From the NCBI GenBank assembly GCA_902778855.1, contig CACYZM010000039.1:1-43309 (forward strand): 43,309 nucleotides of DNA, in the 5' to 3' direction. Source of the DNA: an uncultured Bacteroidia bacterium. Its GTDB lineage: Bacteria; Bacteroidota; Bacteroidia; Bacteroidales; UBA932. A model generated the notes under the pieces. It saw nothing but the letters and a program-made list of their open reading frames with translations, had not been told where the DNA came from and did not search any database. Shown here piece after piece: positions 35,623 through 43,309 of the stretch (position 1 is its first letter; each line of letters begins with the position of its first letter). A program made the translations under genes and the position numbers.

Positions 35623-37461
35623 CTATTTGACAGTGATATAAGTCACAAGCCGTTCCACCACGGAGCCGCCGACTTTATCGGCGATGGCCGCTTCGATCTT
35701 GTACACGCCGGGCTTGGTGAACTGGTATTCCTTGTTTGATTGAGGATATTTCTTGGAAGTCAGGTTATCGGGATCCCGGATCGTCCAGACGGTGCCGAGA
35801 TAGCGTTTATTGTAATTCATCAACCGGAAAGTAAAATAATCGCCCACCCGATAGTCAGGTTCTGTGCAGATGAAAGGAACCGGCGTCAACGGCCACTCGT
35901 AAACCGAGGAGCCATAGTAGGTGCTGGCCAGAATCTTCCATTTTTCGGTATTCTTGCCTTCTTCGTAATAATACACGACCTTGTCTCCGAACCCGATTTC
36001 CGGAATCTGAACTACGATGGTCGCCCTCAGATAACTACTGGCCGGCAATGAAAAGTCCTGAACAGCGAGCTGAGACTCTTCCCCATTCTTTTTTCGGACC
36101 GCGAATTTCACACGACCCTCATAGTCGACACTGCCGTTATTCACAATGGAATAATACACTTTATACCCGCCGGAAGACTTTACCAGCCTGAGCCCGGGAT
36201 AATTATCACTCACATAAGTAGGAGCCAAATCCAGGACATACTCCGAATTCTTCTCCGGATAGAAGTCGAAAAATGCGGAACAGTCATAGGAATAATCCAT
36301 GCCGAAATTCAGGTTCGAAATATAATAGTAACCGTTGTTCGAGCCTCCCCAGCCAAGATTCACGTGAAAGACCGTCGTATTCTCATAAGAAGCATATCCG
36401 TCGAGCACGAATGTGTGGCCGTAGCCGCTGGTGGTGAAGCCGGAATAGAGAATGGGACGCTTGTCCAGTTCAGCCACAAGCATCTCTACCCACTGGCTGG
36501 GCCTATAGTCGGAAGCATGTTTCAGCGTGGCGGCCTTGTTGAAGCCAAAATGTTCGCTCATATGGCGGACGATCAATCCGATATTCACGCCAGTTCCTTC
36601 TGGCGTATACTGCGCTTCCACGATGGCACCGATATCGGCAAGCAACTGACCCAGATTCTGCCGAATGGCAGAACCTTCCGCCGTTTTTTTAATGGTTTCG
36701 ATATCCGTCAATTGCCGAAGGGTAGCCCAATCATAGACCGTTCCCAATTCATACTCGGCCGGCGCCACGGCACCGGAAGGCACGGAATAACCGCCCACTT
36801 TGCCCGAAGCACTGGCCGGCATGATCACCTGACCACTTTCATACGTAATCAATTCTCCAATGGCAACGGGGACGCATCCGGCATAGGTCAAATTGCCGTC
36901 TATCTCAGGACATTTGCAATTGAACACATACTCCTTAAACCCATATCCCATGTCGTTGTTACCCTGATCCCATTCCGGCGTCCGTCTGTCGACTTGGACG
37001 GTCACATCGCCCTTGATGTCGGCCGCCTTCGTACCGACAAACTTCGTCCACAGGTCTTTCACTTCCTGGGGCTGCGACTTGACGGAACGGACATAAGCCT
37101 TCATGGCGTCCATCCACCACTTGACGTTATCGGGCATATTCTCCGTTTCGAAGCGGCCGGTGGTTGAGATGCCAAGCACCGGGGGGACATTATCGTCGCC
37201 GGCGATAATCACCCAACCGCCACCGTCACGGGAGAACACGTAAAAGGCAGGCTGGACAGCGGCTTTCGTGGCTACACCATCGACAGACTCGCCATCCCAC
37301 AAAAGCTTGCAGGCAACGGGACCCGCTGCCCGGGCCGAATTCTGAGCAGCGAAGATCTTCTGCGCAATATCACGCGCCTTTGAGGAGGAGACCGGAGCCG
37401 CCTGCAACGGGAAACTGCTGAACAGCACGGCGAGCACAAAGATAATGAGTCCTTTTTTCAT
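35623..37461 (-). CDS. C10 family (streptopain/SpeB-like) cysteine peptidase
   Basis: A 612-residue secreted protease with a signal peptide (KKGLIIFVLAVLFSSFPLQA). A Spi-like propeptide (AFYVFSRDGGGWVIIAGDDNVPPVLG is its core) is followed by the catalytic domain: C196 in LTYAGCVPVAIGELITY and H349 in SGYGHTFVLDGY, then FHVNLGWGGSNNGYY. Beyond about 400 are two Ig-like domains (YVLDLAPTY onward), the last with PGVYKIEAAI. Such enzymes digest host or dietary proteins outside the cell. It lies 3 bases after the fimbrillin-like gene, a pairing common in Bacteroidales. Confidence 0.93.
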   Translation of the reverse strand: MKKGLIIFVLAVLFSSFPLQAAPVSSSKARDIAQKIFAAQNSARAAGPVACKLLWDGESVDGVATKAAVQPAFYVFSRDGGGWVIIAGDDNVPPVLGISTTGRFETENMPDNVKWWMDAMKAYVRSVKSQPQEVKDLWTKFVGTKAADIKGDVTVQVDRRTPEWDQGNNDMGYGFKEYVFNCKCPEIDGNLTYAGCVPVAIGELITYESGQVIMPASASGKVGGYSVPSGAVAPAEYELGTVYDWATLRQLTDIETIKKTAEGSAIRQNLGQLLADIGAIVEAQYTPEGTGVNIGLIVRHMSEHFGFNKAATLKHASDYRPSQWVEMLVAELDKRPILYSGFTTSGYGHTFVLDGYASYENTTVFHVNLGWGGSNNGYYYISNLNFGMDYSYDCSAFFDFYPEKNSEYVLDLAPTYVSDNYPGLRLVKSSGGYKVYYSIVNNGSVDYEGRVKFAVRKKNGEESQLAVQDFSLPASSYLRATIVVQIPEIGFGDKVVYYYEEGKNTEKWKILASTYYGSSVYEWPLTPVPFICTEPDYRVGDYFTFRLMNYNKRYLGTVWTIRDPDNLTSKKYPQSNKEYQFTKPGVYKIEAAIADKVGGSVVERLVTYITVK

Positions 37462-37464
37462 GTT

Positions 37465-38721
37465 TTAGTCCTCCTCCGCCATTTTGATGACATAGCCCTG
37501 ATCCGCTCTCGCGTCGTAAAGCCAGGCGTGGTATGCCGTCAGTTTGATGATTTTCATCGATGCGCTGCTCTTCGAGACGATCGGCCCCGTTTCGCCCAAT
37601 GCGGTCACCGTGACCTTCGGCGTGGCATTCATCGTCATGGCAATCGGCAGAATGTTCAACGCGACGGAATACCCTTTATTCCAGTCCTGAAAACGAGCGA
37701 GACGTTCGTCATACCTGTCGTAGGTCATATAGGCATACTGACTTTCGCCTTGCGTATACAGGCAACAATTGACGGCAGCTTTCGTCGTAACGCCGCCGTA
37801 TGCAGCGAAATCGTCGGATTCCAAGAGGAAGTCGGCATTATACTGAGGCGTATAAGTAAAGGCCGGCATTCTGCGGATCTTGGAGCGGTTGATGACATTG
37901 GCTCCGCCGCCTTTCGCGCTCTTGATCATAGCCATACCCTCGCTATCGACAAATTCCACAAAAAAGCCATCTCCCAGAACGCCCGCAGGCGTGGAAATAT
38001 AGAAAGTGACGCCGTCGCCTTGATTGAGTTCCACGCCGCCGCCGGCACGGCAATCAAGCGTCAGTTTCCGGGAATTCTCGTTCCGGACATCCCCTCCTTG
38101 CACGATGGTTCCGGTGGAAGAATCGATTTGCATCGAACCGTTGAGGAATTCTTTTCCGTTGCCGGCCATCGTATAGAGATTCACCTCGACAATGGTAGCC
38201 GTTCCCTTCAAGCAGAAGGCAATCACGCCGCCGACATTGTGAAAACGAAGGTCTTTCTGCGTCATGGCCGTGCCCCAGGAAATGTTGGCTCCCCGGCCAA
38301 AACTATCCTCGGCATATGTCTGCGACTGCGGGAAGAAGCCGGACAACGTGCCGTCCGTTTCATTAAAAGAATCCGCCACAAAAGCGGGATAGACCGCATA
38401 ATAAGGTCCCGGGCCGAGGTCCGACCCCACAAAGGTTCCGCTCACATTCCCACCATCGCCGCGTTTCAGCATGAAGTTTTTTCCCGCCGGGTATTGCGCA
38501 CTGAAAATCTTAATCGTATCGCCTTCACTCCACACGACGTCCAGGCCGTCCATGGCGGTCTTAGTTCCATCTCCTTCCTCGAGCGTAGCATGAAACTCCA
38601 TCGTCTTGGGGGCGACAGTTTCCTCTTTTCCGACTTCGGTTTGTTCGACCGGGTCGACGCAGGCTTGAAGCACAAGCCCCAACAGGAAGGCCAAAGATCC
38701 GAAAAGATAAAACTTTTTCAT
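37465..38721 (-). CDS. Fimbrillin-family lipoprotein
   Basis: The 418-residue lipoprotein has lipobox VLQAC (C21). The N-terminal block TKTAMDGLDVVWSEGDTIKIFSA and the later GPYYAVYPA and LRFHNVGGVIAFCLKG blocks are the hallmarks of Bacteroidetes fimbrillin (FimA/Mfa-like) proteins. These are surface-exported, processed and polymerised into pili, or act as tip or anchor subunits. It sits directly upstream of the peptidase. Whether it polymerises is unknown. Confidence 0.8.
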   Translation of the reverse strand: MKKFYLFGSLAFLLGLVLQACVDPVEQTEVGKEETVAPKTMEFHATLEEGDGTKTAMDGLDVVWSEGDTIKIFSAQYPAGKNFMLKRGDGGNVSGTFVGSDLGPGPYYAVYPAFVADSFNETDGTLSGFFPQSQTYAEDSFGRGANISWGTAMTQKDLRFHNVGGVIAFCLKGTATIVEVNLYTMAGNGKEFLNGSMQIDSSTGTIVQGGDVRNENSRKLTLDCRAGGGVELNQGDGVTFYISTPAGVLGDGFFVEFVDSEGMAMIKSAKGGGANVINRSKIRRMPAFTYTPQYNADFLLESDDFAAYGGVTTKAAVNCCLYTQGESQYAYMTYDRYDERLARFQDWNKGYSVALNILPIAMTMNATPKVTVTALGETGPIVSKSSASMKIIKLTAYHAWLYDARADQGYVIKMAEED

Positions 38722-38735
38722 ACTACGAACACGAA

Positions 38736-38870
38736 TTAAATGTCATAATCACTATCTTCCCATGAACCTGGTGAATCCTCCGTATAATTAGAAGTATCGG
38801 AAAGGAGCATAGGCGCCGACAAGAGAATGATCTCCGATTGCGGCTCTTGATATTGTGCTTTTTGTATCAT
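38736..38870 (-). CDS. 44-residue small protein leading the fimbrillin/C10 peptidase operon
   Basis: ATG 38870 to stop 38736-38738 encodes MIQKAQYQEPQSEIILLSAP, then MLLSDTSNYTEDSPGSWEDSDYDI. Pattern (a QxPxSEIIxLxxxxMLxxS core and an acidic tail) matches short proteins I recall before secreted peptidase and fimbrillin genes in Bacteroidales. A full TAnnTTTG box lies 29 bases upstream, and the fimbrillin gene follows after 14 bases. It has no signal peptide. Confidence 0.7.
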   Translation of the reverse strand: MIQKAQYQEPQSEIILLSAPMLLSDTSNYTEDSPGSWEDSDYDI

Positions 38871-38899
38871 TGTAAAAAAACTTTTACGCCTATTTTCTA

Positions 38900-38907
38900 C
38901 AAAAATA
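38900..38907 (-). promoter_or_regulatory. -7 box TATTTTTG of the small ORF/fimbrillin/peptidase operon
   Basis: The minus strand reads TATTTTTG, with TTTG at 38933-38930 (22-base spacing, slightly long). The surrounding 38870-38960 is AT-rich. Confidence 0.55.
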
Positions 38908-39021
38908 AGCATAAAATTTGAATTATGAACAAAATATGACTAGTTATGAACTATTTATGAACAATAATTCCACATAGGCGATGAAGCTTTCCCAATATTT
39001 CGCGTTTTGGCATTTTTTGAT

Positions 39022-39029
39022 TAACTTTG
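39022..39029 (+). promoter_or_regulatory. -7 box TAACTTTG of the cysteate synthase gene
   Basis: TAACTTTG matches TAnnTTTG; TTTC lies 20 bases upstream as a near -33 TTTG. The start codon is 26 bases downstream at 39056. Confidence 0.6.
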
Positions 39030-39055
39030 GTGGATTAACAGGAAAAATAAAGAAA

Positions 39056-40342
39056 ATGAAAGAGTTTGAACCGACCGAATACGTGCTGGAGACTGTGGCG
39101 ACGGGGCGTCGTTTTGCGGACGGCGGCTGGGCGCTGGGGGATCCGGAGTGCAAGGAGCCGTCGCTGATCCGGGCGATTTATGAGAAGAAACAGATTGAAT
39201 TCGGACCCGAGAAATGGGGCATCTACCAGTTTGCGGACTGGATGCCGATCCGGCGGATGCTGAAGGGATCGGCGGCGACCGTCACCTACAAGAGCGAGAA
39301 GCTCGGGGCGAAGCTGGGTCTGCCGAATCTGTATATCGCTTTTTCGGGCTGGTGGCCCGAGAAGGGAGCGGGGATGTCGACCTGCTCGTTCAAGGAGACG
39401 GAAGCGTACAGCGTCTGCGCGCGCATCCCCGACGGGGAGAAGCGGGTGCTGGTGGTCGCTTCGGCCGGCAACACGGCGCGGGCGTTCGCCAAGGTCTGTT
39501 CCGAGAACAACATTCCGCTGCTGCTCAGCGTGCCGGAAGAAAACATCAGCGCGCTCTGGTTCGAGAAGCCGCTGAATGACTGCGTGAAACTGATCTGCTC
39601 GCCGAAGGGCACCGACTATTTCGACGCCATTGCCCTGGGCGACGTGGCCTGCACCTCGCCAATGTTCTTCGCCGAGGGCGGCGCGAAGAATGTCGCCCGC
39701 CGCGACGGCATGGCGACGACCGTCCTGTCGGCCGCGAAGGCCCTGGGCCGCATCCCTGACGCCTATTTCCAGGCCATCGGGTCCGGTACCGGCACCATCG
39801 CCGCGTGGGAGGCCAATCTCCGCCTGATCGAAGACGGCCGCTTCGGCAGCCACAAGATGAAACTCTTCCCGTCGCAGAACGTTCCGTTCCTGCCGATGCA
39901 CGATGCCTGGAAGGCCGGCAGCCGGCCGCTCCTGCCGATGGACGACGAAAAGGCCCGCGTCCAGGCGCTGGAGATTGACGCCAAGGTACTCTCCAACCGG
40001 CGGCCGCCGTACAGCCTGCGCGGCGGCGTCTACGATGCCCTCCGCGACGCCGGCGGCGATATAGAATGCGCCACCAACGCCGACATTGCCGCGATGAAGC
40101 AGCTCTTCCTCGACACGGAAGGCATCGACATCCACGAAGCCGCGGCCGTCGCCCTCCAAGGCATGATCAACGCCTTCGAGGCCGGCAAACTGCCCCGCGA
40201 AGCCACGGCCATGCTCAACATCACCGGCGGCGGCCAAGCCCGCTTCCAGCGCGAGCACAAGTGCCACTACCTCCAACCCAGCCTCATCGGCAACGCCACC
40301 GACCCCGGCATCCTCAAAAAAATCGAAAAACTTTTCCAATGA
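39056..40342 (+). CDS. Cysteate synthase
   Basis: A threonine-synthase-like PLP enzyme that makes L-cysteate from phosphoserine and sulfite. The 428-residue protein has the PLP lysine K113 in TCSFKETEAYSVCAR, VVASAGNTARAFAKVC and a phosphate-binding region (AIGSGTGTIAAWEA). In methanogens cysteate feeds coenzyme M; in Bacteroidota such as Alistipes it feeds capnine-type sulfonolipids, the likelier role here. I start at ATG 39056 because the promoter lies at 39022-39029 and an upstream ATG (38981) would precede it. The stop overlaps the GH89 ATG by 4 bases. Confidence 0.85.
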   Translation: MKEFEPTEYVLETVATGRRFADGGWALGDPECKEPSLIRAIYEKKQIEFGPEKWGIYQFADWMPIRRMLKGSAATVTYKSEKLGAKLGLPNLYIAFSGWWPEKGAGMSTCSFKETEAYSVCARIPDGEKRVLVVASAGNTARAFAKVCSENNIPLLLSVPEENISALWFEKPLNDCVKLICSPKGTDYFDAIALGDVACTSPMFFAEGGAKNVARRDGMATTVLSAAKALGRIPDAYFQAIGSGTGTIAAWEANLRLIEDGRFGSHKMKLFPSQNVPFLPMHDAWKAGSRPLLPMDDEKARVQALEIDAKVLSNRRPPYSLRGGVYDALRDAGGDIECATNADIAAMKQLFLDTEGIDIHEAAAVALQGMINAFEAGKLPREATAMLNITGGGQARFQREHKCHYLQPSLIGNATDPGILKKIEKLFQ

Positions 40343-42555
40343 AACGTTTCCTTCTTCTTTCCCTGGTTACCCTTGCACTGATGGCAGCCGGATGCGGCGC
40401 ACCCAAGACCGACGGAACGCCGGATGCGAAGGCGGCGGCGGAGCTGGCGGTGCGCGTCATTCCTGAGGCGGCGGGACACTTCGCCTTCGAGACCTTGCCG
40501 GCCGAAGCGGCCGACTATTTCACGCTCCGACAGGACGGCCGCAAGATCGTCGTCGGCGGCAACAACGCCAACTCGATGGCCGTGGGCCTCAACTACTACC
40601 TGAAGTACTACTGCCACGTAAACATCGGCTGGTTCGCCTGGGACAAAGGCACGATGCCCAAAACGCTGCCGCGCGTGGAAACGCCCGTCCGGCACGACGC
40701 GCGCGTGCCGCAGCGTTTCTTCCTCAACTACTGCACCTACGGCTACACGATGCCCTGGTGGAACTGGAAGGAATGGGAACATTTCATCGACTGGATGGCC
40801 TTGAACGGCATCAACCTGCCGCTCGCCATCACGGGCCAGGAATCCATCTGGTACCAGGTCTGGACCGAACTGGGCCTGACCGATGAAGAGGTCCGCAACT
40901 ACTTCACGGGCCCGGCCCACCTGCCGTGGCACCGGATGCTCAACATCGACCGCTGGGGCGGCCCGCTGCCGAAATCCTGGCTCGACGGGCAGGAAGCCCT
41001 GCAGAAACAGATCGTCGCCCGCGAACGCGAGCTGAACATGAAGCCCGTGCTCCCGGCCTTCGCCGGGCACGTGCCGCCGGAACTCAGCCGCATTTATCCC
41101 GACGCAAAAATCGAGCGGATGAGCGACTGGGCGGGCTTCGCCCTGGAAGACTACCCCTGGTTCCTGGATCCGGAGGACGAACTGTTCCCCGTCATCCAGA
41201 AAAAATTCCTGGAGAAAGAAGTGGCGCTTTATGGCACCGACCACATCTACGGCATCGACGTCTTCAACGAGATGATTCCCAAGAGCTGGGAACCCGACTA
41301 CCTGGCCGGCGTGAGCAAGGGCGTCTACGAATCGCTCGCCGCGGCCGACCCCAACGCCACCTGGCTCCAGATGACTTGGCTCTTCTACAACGAGCGCCGC
41401 TACTGGTTCGCCGATGACAGCGACGAACGCGTGAAGGCCTACCTGACCTCCTACCCCGCCGAACACTCCATCCTCCTCGACTACTATTGCGAACGGATGG
41501 AAGTCTGGCGCAAGACGCAGAGCTATTACGGCATCCCGTTCATCTGGTGCTATCTCGGCAACTTCGGCGGCAACACGTTCCTGGCCGGCAACATCCAGGA
41601 GATCGCGGGCCTGATCGAAGGCGCCTTCGCCGAAGCCGGGCCCAGTTTCCAGGGCCTCGGCTCCACGCTGGAGGGCTTCGACTGCAACCCGTTCATGTAC
41701 CAGTTCATCTTCGAGAAGGCCTGGGATTTTCCCGAGCACGCCAACCTCGATGACTACGCCGCTTCCCTCGCCCGGCTCCGTACGGGCTCGGACAGCGAAC
41801 TGGCGCGGGCCGCGTGGAAGGAACTCTTCGACGAGATCTACATCCACCGCTCCGTTCCGGGTCACAGCCCGCTAATGAACCTACGGCCCGCGTTCGGCCG
41901 TTCCAGCTCCTATCACTCCAGCTCCAGCGTCCGTTTCACCTATGAAAACGAGAAATTACAGGAGGTGATTACGGGTCTGCTGGCTGCCGGCGGCCAGGGT
42001 CCTGCCTATGAATTCGATCTGGTAAACCTGACACGGCAATACCTGAGCAACGGCTTCGAACTGAAGTTTGCTGCTTATAAGGAAGCCTACGAGGCCGGTG
42101 ACAAGGAGAAGATGGCAACCCTGCAAGCGGAAATGCTCGCCACCTTCGACACGCTCGACGAACTGCTGGGCTCGCAGGATTATTTCCTGGTCGGGAAATG
42201 GATCGCCGACGCCCGCGCCTGGGGCGCAACGCCGGCCGAAGCCGACTACTTCGAGACCAACGCCCGCAACCTGCTCACGAGCTGGGGCGACCGCGGCAAC
42301 CTGCTGACCGACTATGCCGACCGTTCCTGGAACGGCCTGGTCGGCACCTACTACAAAGGCCGCTGGGAAATGTTCTTCAAAGCCGTCGACGAAGCCCTCG
42401 CCGCCGGCGAGAAACTCGAAGGCGCCCGCTACGACACCCTGCTGGAGCAGATGAAGGACTTCGAGTACGCCTGGTGGGCCGAACGCCCGGGCCAATTCGC
42501 AGACAAGCCCGCCGGCAATCCCGTCGAGCTCGTCAAGAAAGTGTTTGCGGAATAA
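40339..42555 (+). CDS. GH89 alpha-N-acetylglucosaminidase lipoprotein (NAGLU-like)
   Basis: A 738-residue lipoprotein (lipobox MAAGC, C19). GH89 domains follow in order: an N-terminal domain, a TIM barrel from about 125 (PQRFFLNYCTYGYTMPWWNWKEWEHFIDWMALNGIN) with catalytic candidates E311 in DVFNEMIP and E445 in LGSTLEGFDCNP, and the C-terminal helical domain. These match human NAGLU E316 and E446. The enzyme releases terminal alpha-linked GlcNAc from mucin or heparan-type glycans. Overlap with cysteate synthase (ATGA) implies co-translation, though no metabolic link is plain. The stop is 4 bases from the convergent folC stop. Confidence 0.93.
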   Translation: MKRFLLLSLVTLALMAAGCGAPKTDGTPDAKAAAELAVRVIPEAAGHFAFETLPAEAADYFTLRQDGRKIVVGGNNANSMAVGLNYYLKYYCHVNIGWFAWDKGTMPKTLPRVETPVRHDARVPQRFFLNYCTYGYTMPWWNWKEWEHFIDWMALNGINLPLAITGQESIWYQVWTELGLTDEEVRNYFTGPAHLPWHRMLNIDRWGGPLPKSWLDGQEALQKQIVARERELNMKPVLPAFAGHVPPELSRIYPDAKIERMSDWAGFALEDYPWFLDPEDELFPVIQKKFLEKEVALYGTDHIYGIDVFNEMIPKSWEPDYLAGVSKGVYESLAAADPNATWLQMTWLFYNERRYWFADDSDERVKAYLTSYPAEHSILLDYYCERMEVWRKTQSYYGIPFIWCYLGNFGGNTFLAGNIQEIAGLIEGAFAEAGPSFQGLGSTLEGFDCNPFMYQFIFEKAWDFPEHANLDDYAASLARLRTGSDSELARAAWKELFDEIYIHRSVPGHSPLMNLRPAFGRSSSYHSSSSVRFTYENEKLQEVITGLLAAGGQGPAYEFDLVNLTRQYLSNGFELKFAAYKEAYEAGDKEKMATLQAEMLATFDTLDELLGSQDYFLVGKWIADARAWGATPAEADYFETNARNLLTSWGDRGNLLTDYADRSWNGLVGTYYKGRWEMFFKAVDEALAAGEKLEGARYDTLLEQMKDFEYAWWAERPGQFADKPAGNPVELVKKVFAE

Positions 42556-42559
42556 CGGC

Positions 42560-43309
42560 TCAGAGCACTTCGCAGACCACGAAATTGCTGCCTCCGATGA
42601 AGATCAGATCTTTGTCGGAGGCTTTTTCATCGGCCAGGGCGAGGGCGTCGGCAACGGTGAAGGCGACGCGGCCGGGAAGGCCGCAGTCGGACATCGTGTT
42701 GGCCAGGTCGACAGCCGGCAGGGCACGGGGGCTTGAAGCCTGGGTATAGATGTAGCTCACGTTGCGGGGCAGCAGCGGGATGATGGCCGAGAGGTCTTTC
42801 TCCCGGGCGAGCCCCAGGATGAAAAACACATTTTCATAGTCGCAGGAGATGCGGTCGATCTGCTCGGCCACCCAGCGGAGGCCGTGGGCGTTGTGGCCCG
42901 TGTCGCAGATGATCTTCGCCTTGCCGGCGGCTGGATCGGCTTCGCGGAGCGTCTCCCAGCGGCCGTGCAGGCCGGTGCGGTGCGCGGCCGCGCACACGCC
43001 GGTCCGGAAGGCCGCCAGATCGAGCGACAGCATCGGCTGCAAGACGCCGACGGCCGCCGACAGCGTGCACAGGTTCCGCTCCTGATAATCGCCCGGCAGA
43101 TCGAGGTCGGCCACCTTCAGGTCCAGGCACGGCGGCGCCTCGACGGCGAAGGTCAGCGGGCTGCCGCAGGCAGCGGCCTTCGCTTCGAACACCGGCCGCG
43201 TCTCGGGGAGGAACTCCCCGACGACCGCAGGCACGCCCGGCTTGATGATGCCGGCCTTCTCCCCCGCGATGGCCTCGAGCGTATAGCCCAGATGTTCGCA
43301 GTGTTCCAG
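42560..43309 (-). CDS. folC: Dihydrofolate synthase / folylpolyglutamate synthase, C-terminal 249 residues
   Basis: The frame is open to the window edge, beginning LEHCEHLGYTLEAIAGEKAGIIKPG, the FolC block containing the KAGI motif. The C-terminal Mur-ligase-like domain follows with ICDTGHNAHGLRWVAEQI (usually DGAHNPxG; here DTGHNAHG), NVFFILGLAREKD and a final FIGGSNFVVCEVL. FolC adds glutamate to dihydropteroate and to folates. The N-terminal half, with the P-loop, lies beyond 43309. DTGHNAHG is the usual variant in Bacteroidota. Confidence 0.93.
   Translation of the reverse strand: MEHCEHLGYTLEAIAGEKAGIIKPGVPAVVGEFLPETRPVFEAKAAACGSPLTFAVEAPPCLDLKVADLDLPGDYQERNLCTLSAAVGVLQPMLSLDLAAFRTGVCAAAHRTGLHGRWETLREADPAAGKAKIICDTGHNAHGLRWVAEQIDRISCDYENVFFILGLAREKDLSAIIPLLPRNVSYIYTQASSPRALPAVDLANTMSDCGLPGRVAFTVADALALADEKASDKDLIFIGGSNFVVCEVL

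Noticed and set aside
38981-39055. Upstream start for cysteate synthase adding 25 residues
   Set aside because: The -7 box at 39022-39029 lies inside this stretch, so it would not be transcribed; the family start is MKEF at 39056.
40066-40338. Upstream extension of the GH89 gene
   Set aside because: It is out-of-frame cysteate synthase sequence, and a proper lipoprotein signal begins at 40339.

Overview
This 43.3 kb window reads as chromosomal DNA of a high-GC member of the Bacteroidota, most likely order Bacteroidales. The pointers are repeated TAnnTTTG-type -7 promoter boxes, many Cys-anchored lipoproteins, a fimbrillin-like lipoprotein next to a C10 peptidase, a long-form urocanase, DUF3467, and a cysteate synthase of the kind used for sulfonolipids. 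A Rikenellaceae/Alistipes-like host is a reasonable guess, but no rRNA or tRNA gene is present to test it.

Layout. 1-5553 (minus): a tripartite efflux set (FtsX/MacB-type permease, HlyD-like adaptor, TolC-like channel) behind a histidine kinase and an NtrC-type response regulator; a -24/-12 promoter and a TTTACAC iteron cluster lie just upstream of the tolC-like gene. 5611-10373 (plus): dcuB, an ArnT-like glycosyltransferase and an outer-membrane barrel. 10459-17202 (plus): histidine utilisation, ftcD-hutU-hutH-hutI plus a small lipoprotein gene; a 131 bp nested-palindrome element sits between hutH and hutI. 17207-19321 (minus): a large lipoprotein resembling a clan-A glycoside hydrolase. 19322-20143: a gene-free stretch with a 51 bp repeat array bounded by a 50 bp inverted repeat. 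20144-24470 (minus): zapB-like, zapA, a 6S-like RNA, rny, a DUF3467 gene and an acyl-CoA synthetase. 24499-29371 (minus): malY/patB-like aminotransferase, DAACS symporter, nitrilase and 5'-nucleotidase. 29453-35610 (plus): nagA translationally coupled to five heterodisulfide-reductase-like genes. 35623-38870 (minus): a 44-residue small ORF, a fimbrillin-like lipoprotein and a C10 peptidase. 39056-42555 (plus): cysteate synthase and a GH89 alpha-N-acetylglucosaminidase. 42560-43309 (minus): the C-terminal part of folC.

How the genes fit. Histidine goes to glutamate with transfer of the one-carbon unit to folate (hut plus FTCD). GlcNAc is released by GH89 and processed by NagA. The Hdr-like operon encodes a flavin/Fe-S module (HdrA, HdrB, two HdrC-like proteins) and a membrane cytochrome-b/CCG protein. 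It resembles Qmo or Hdr complexes that exchange electrons with menaquinone, but no electron donor is encoded beside it. Cysteate synthase points to sulfonolipid synthesis.

Four genes carry out-of-frame changes: the permease (1 base), the HlyD-like adaptor and ftcD (internal losses), and malY (an exact 17 bp tandem duplication). They are either true lesions or assembly errors. The most unusual material is non-coding: the repeat array, the nested palindromes, and three genes whose promoters lie so close to the ATG that their mRNAs should be leaderless.
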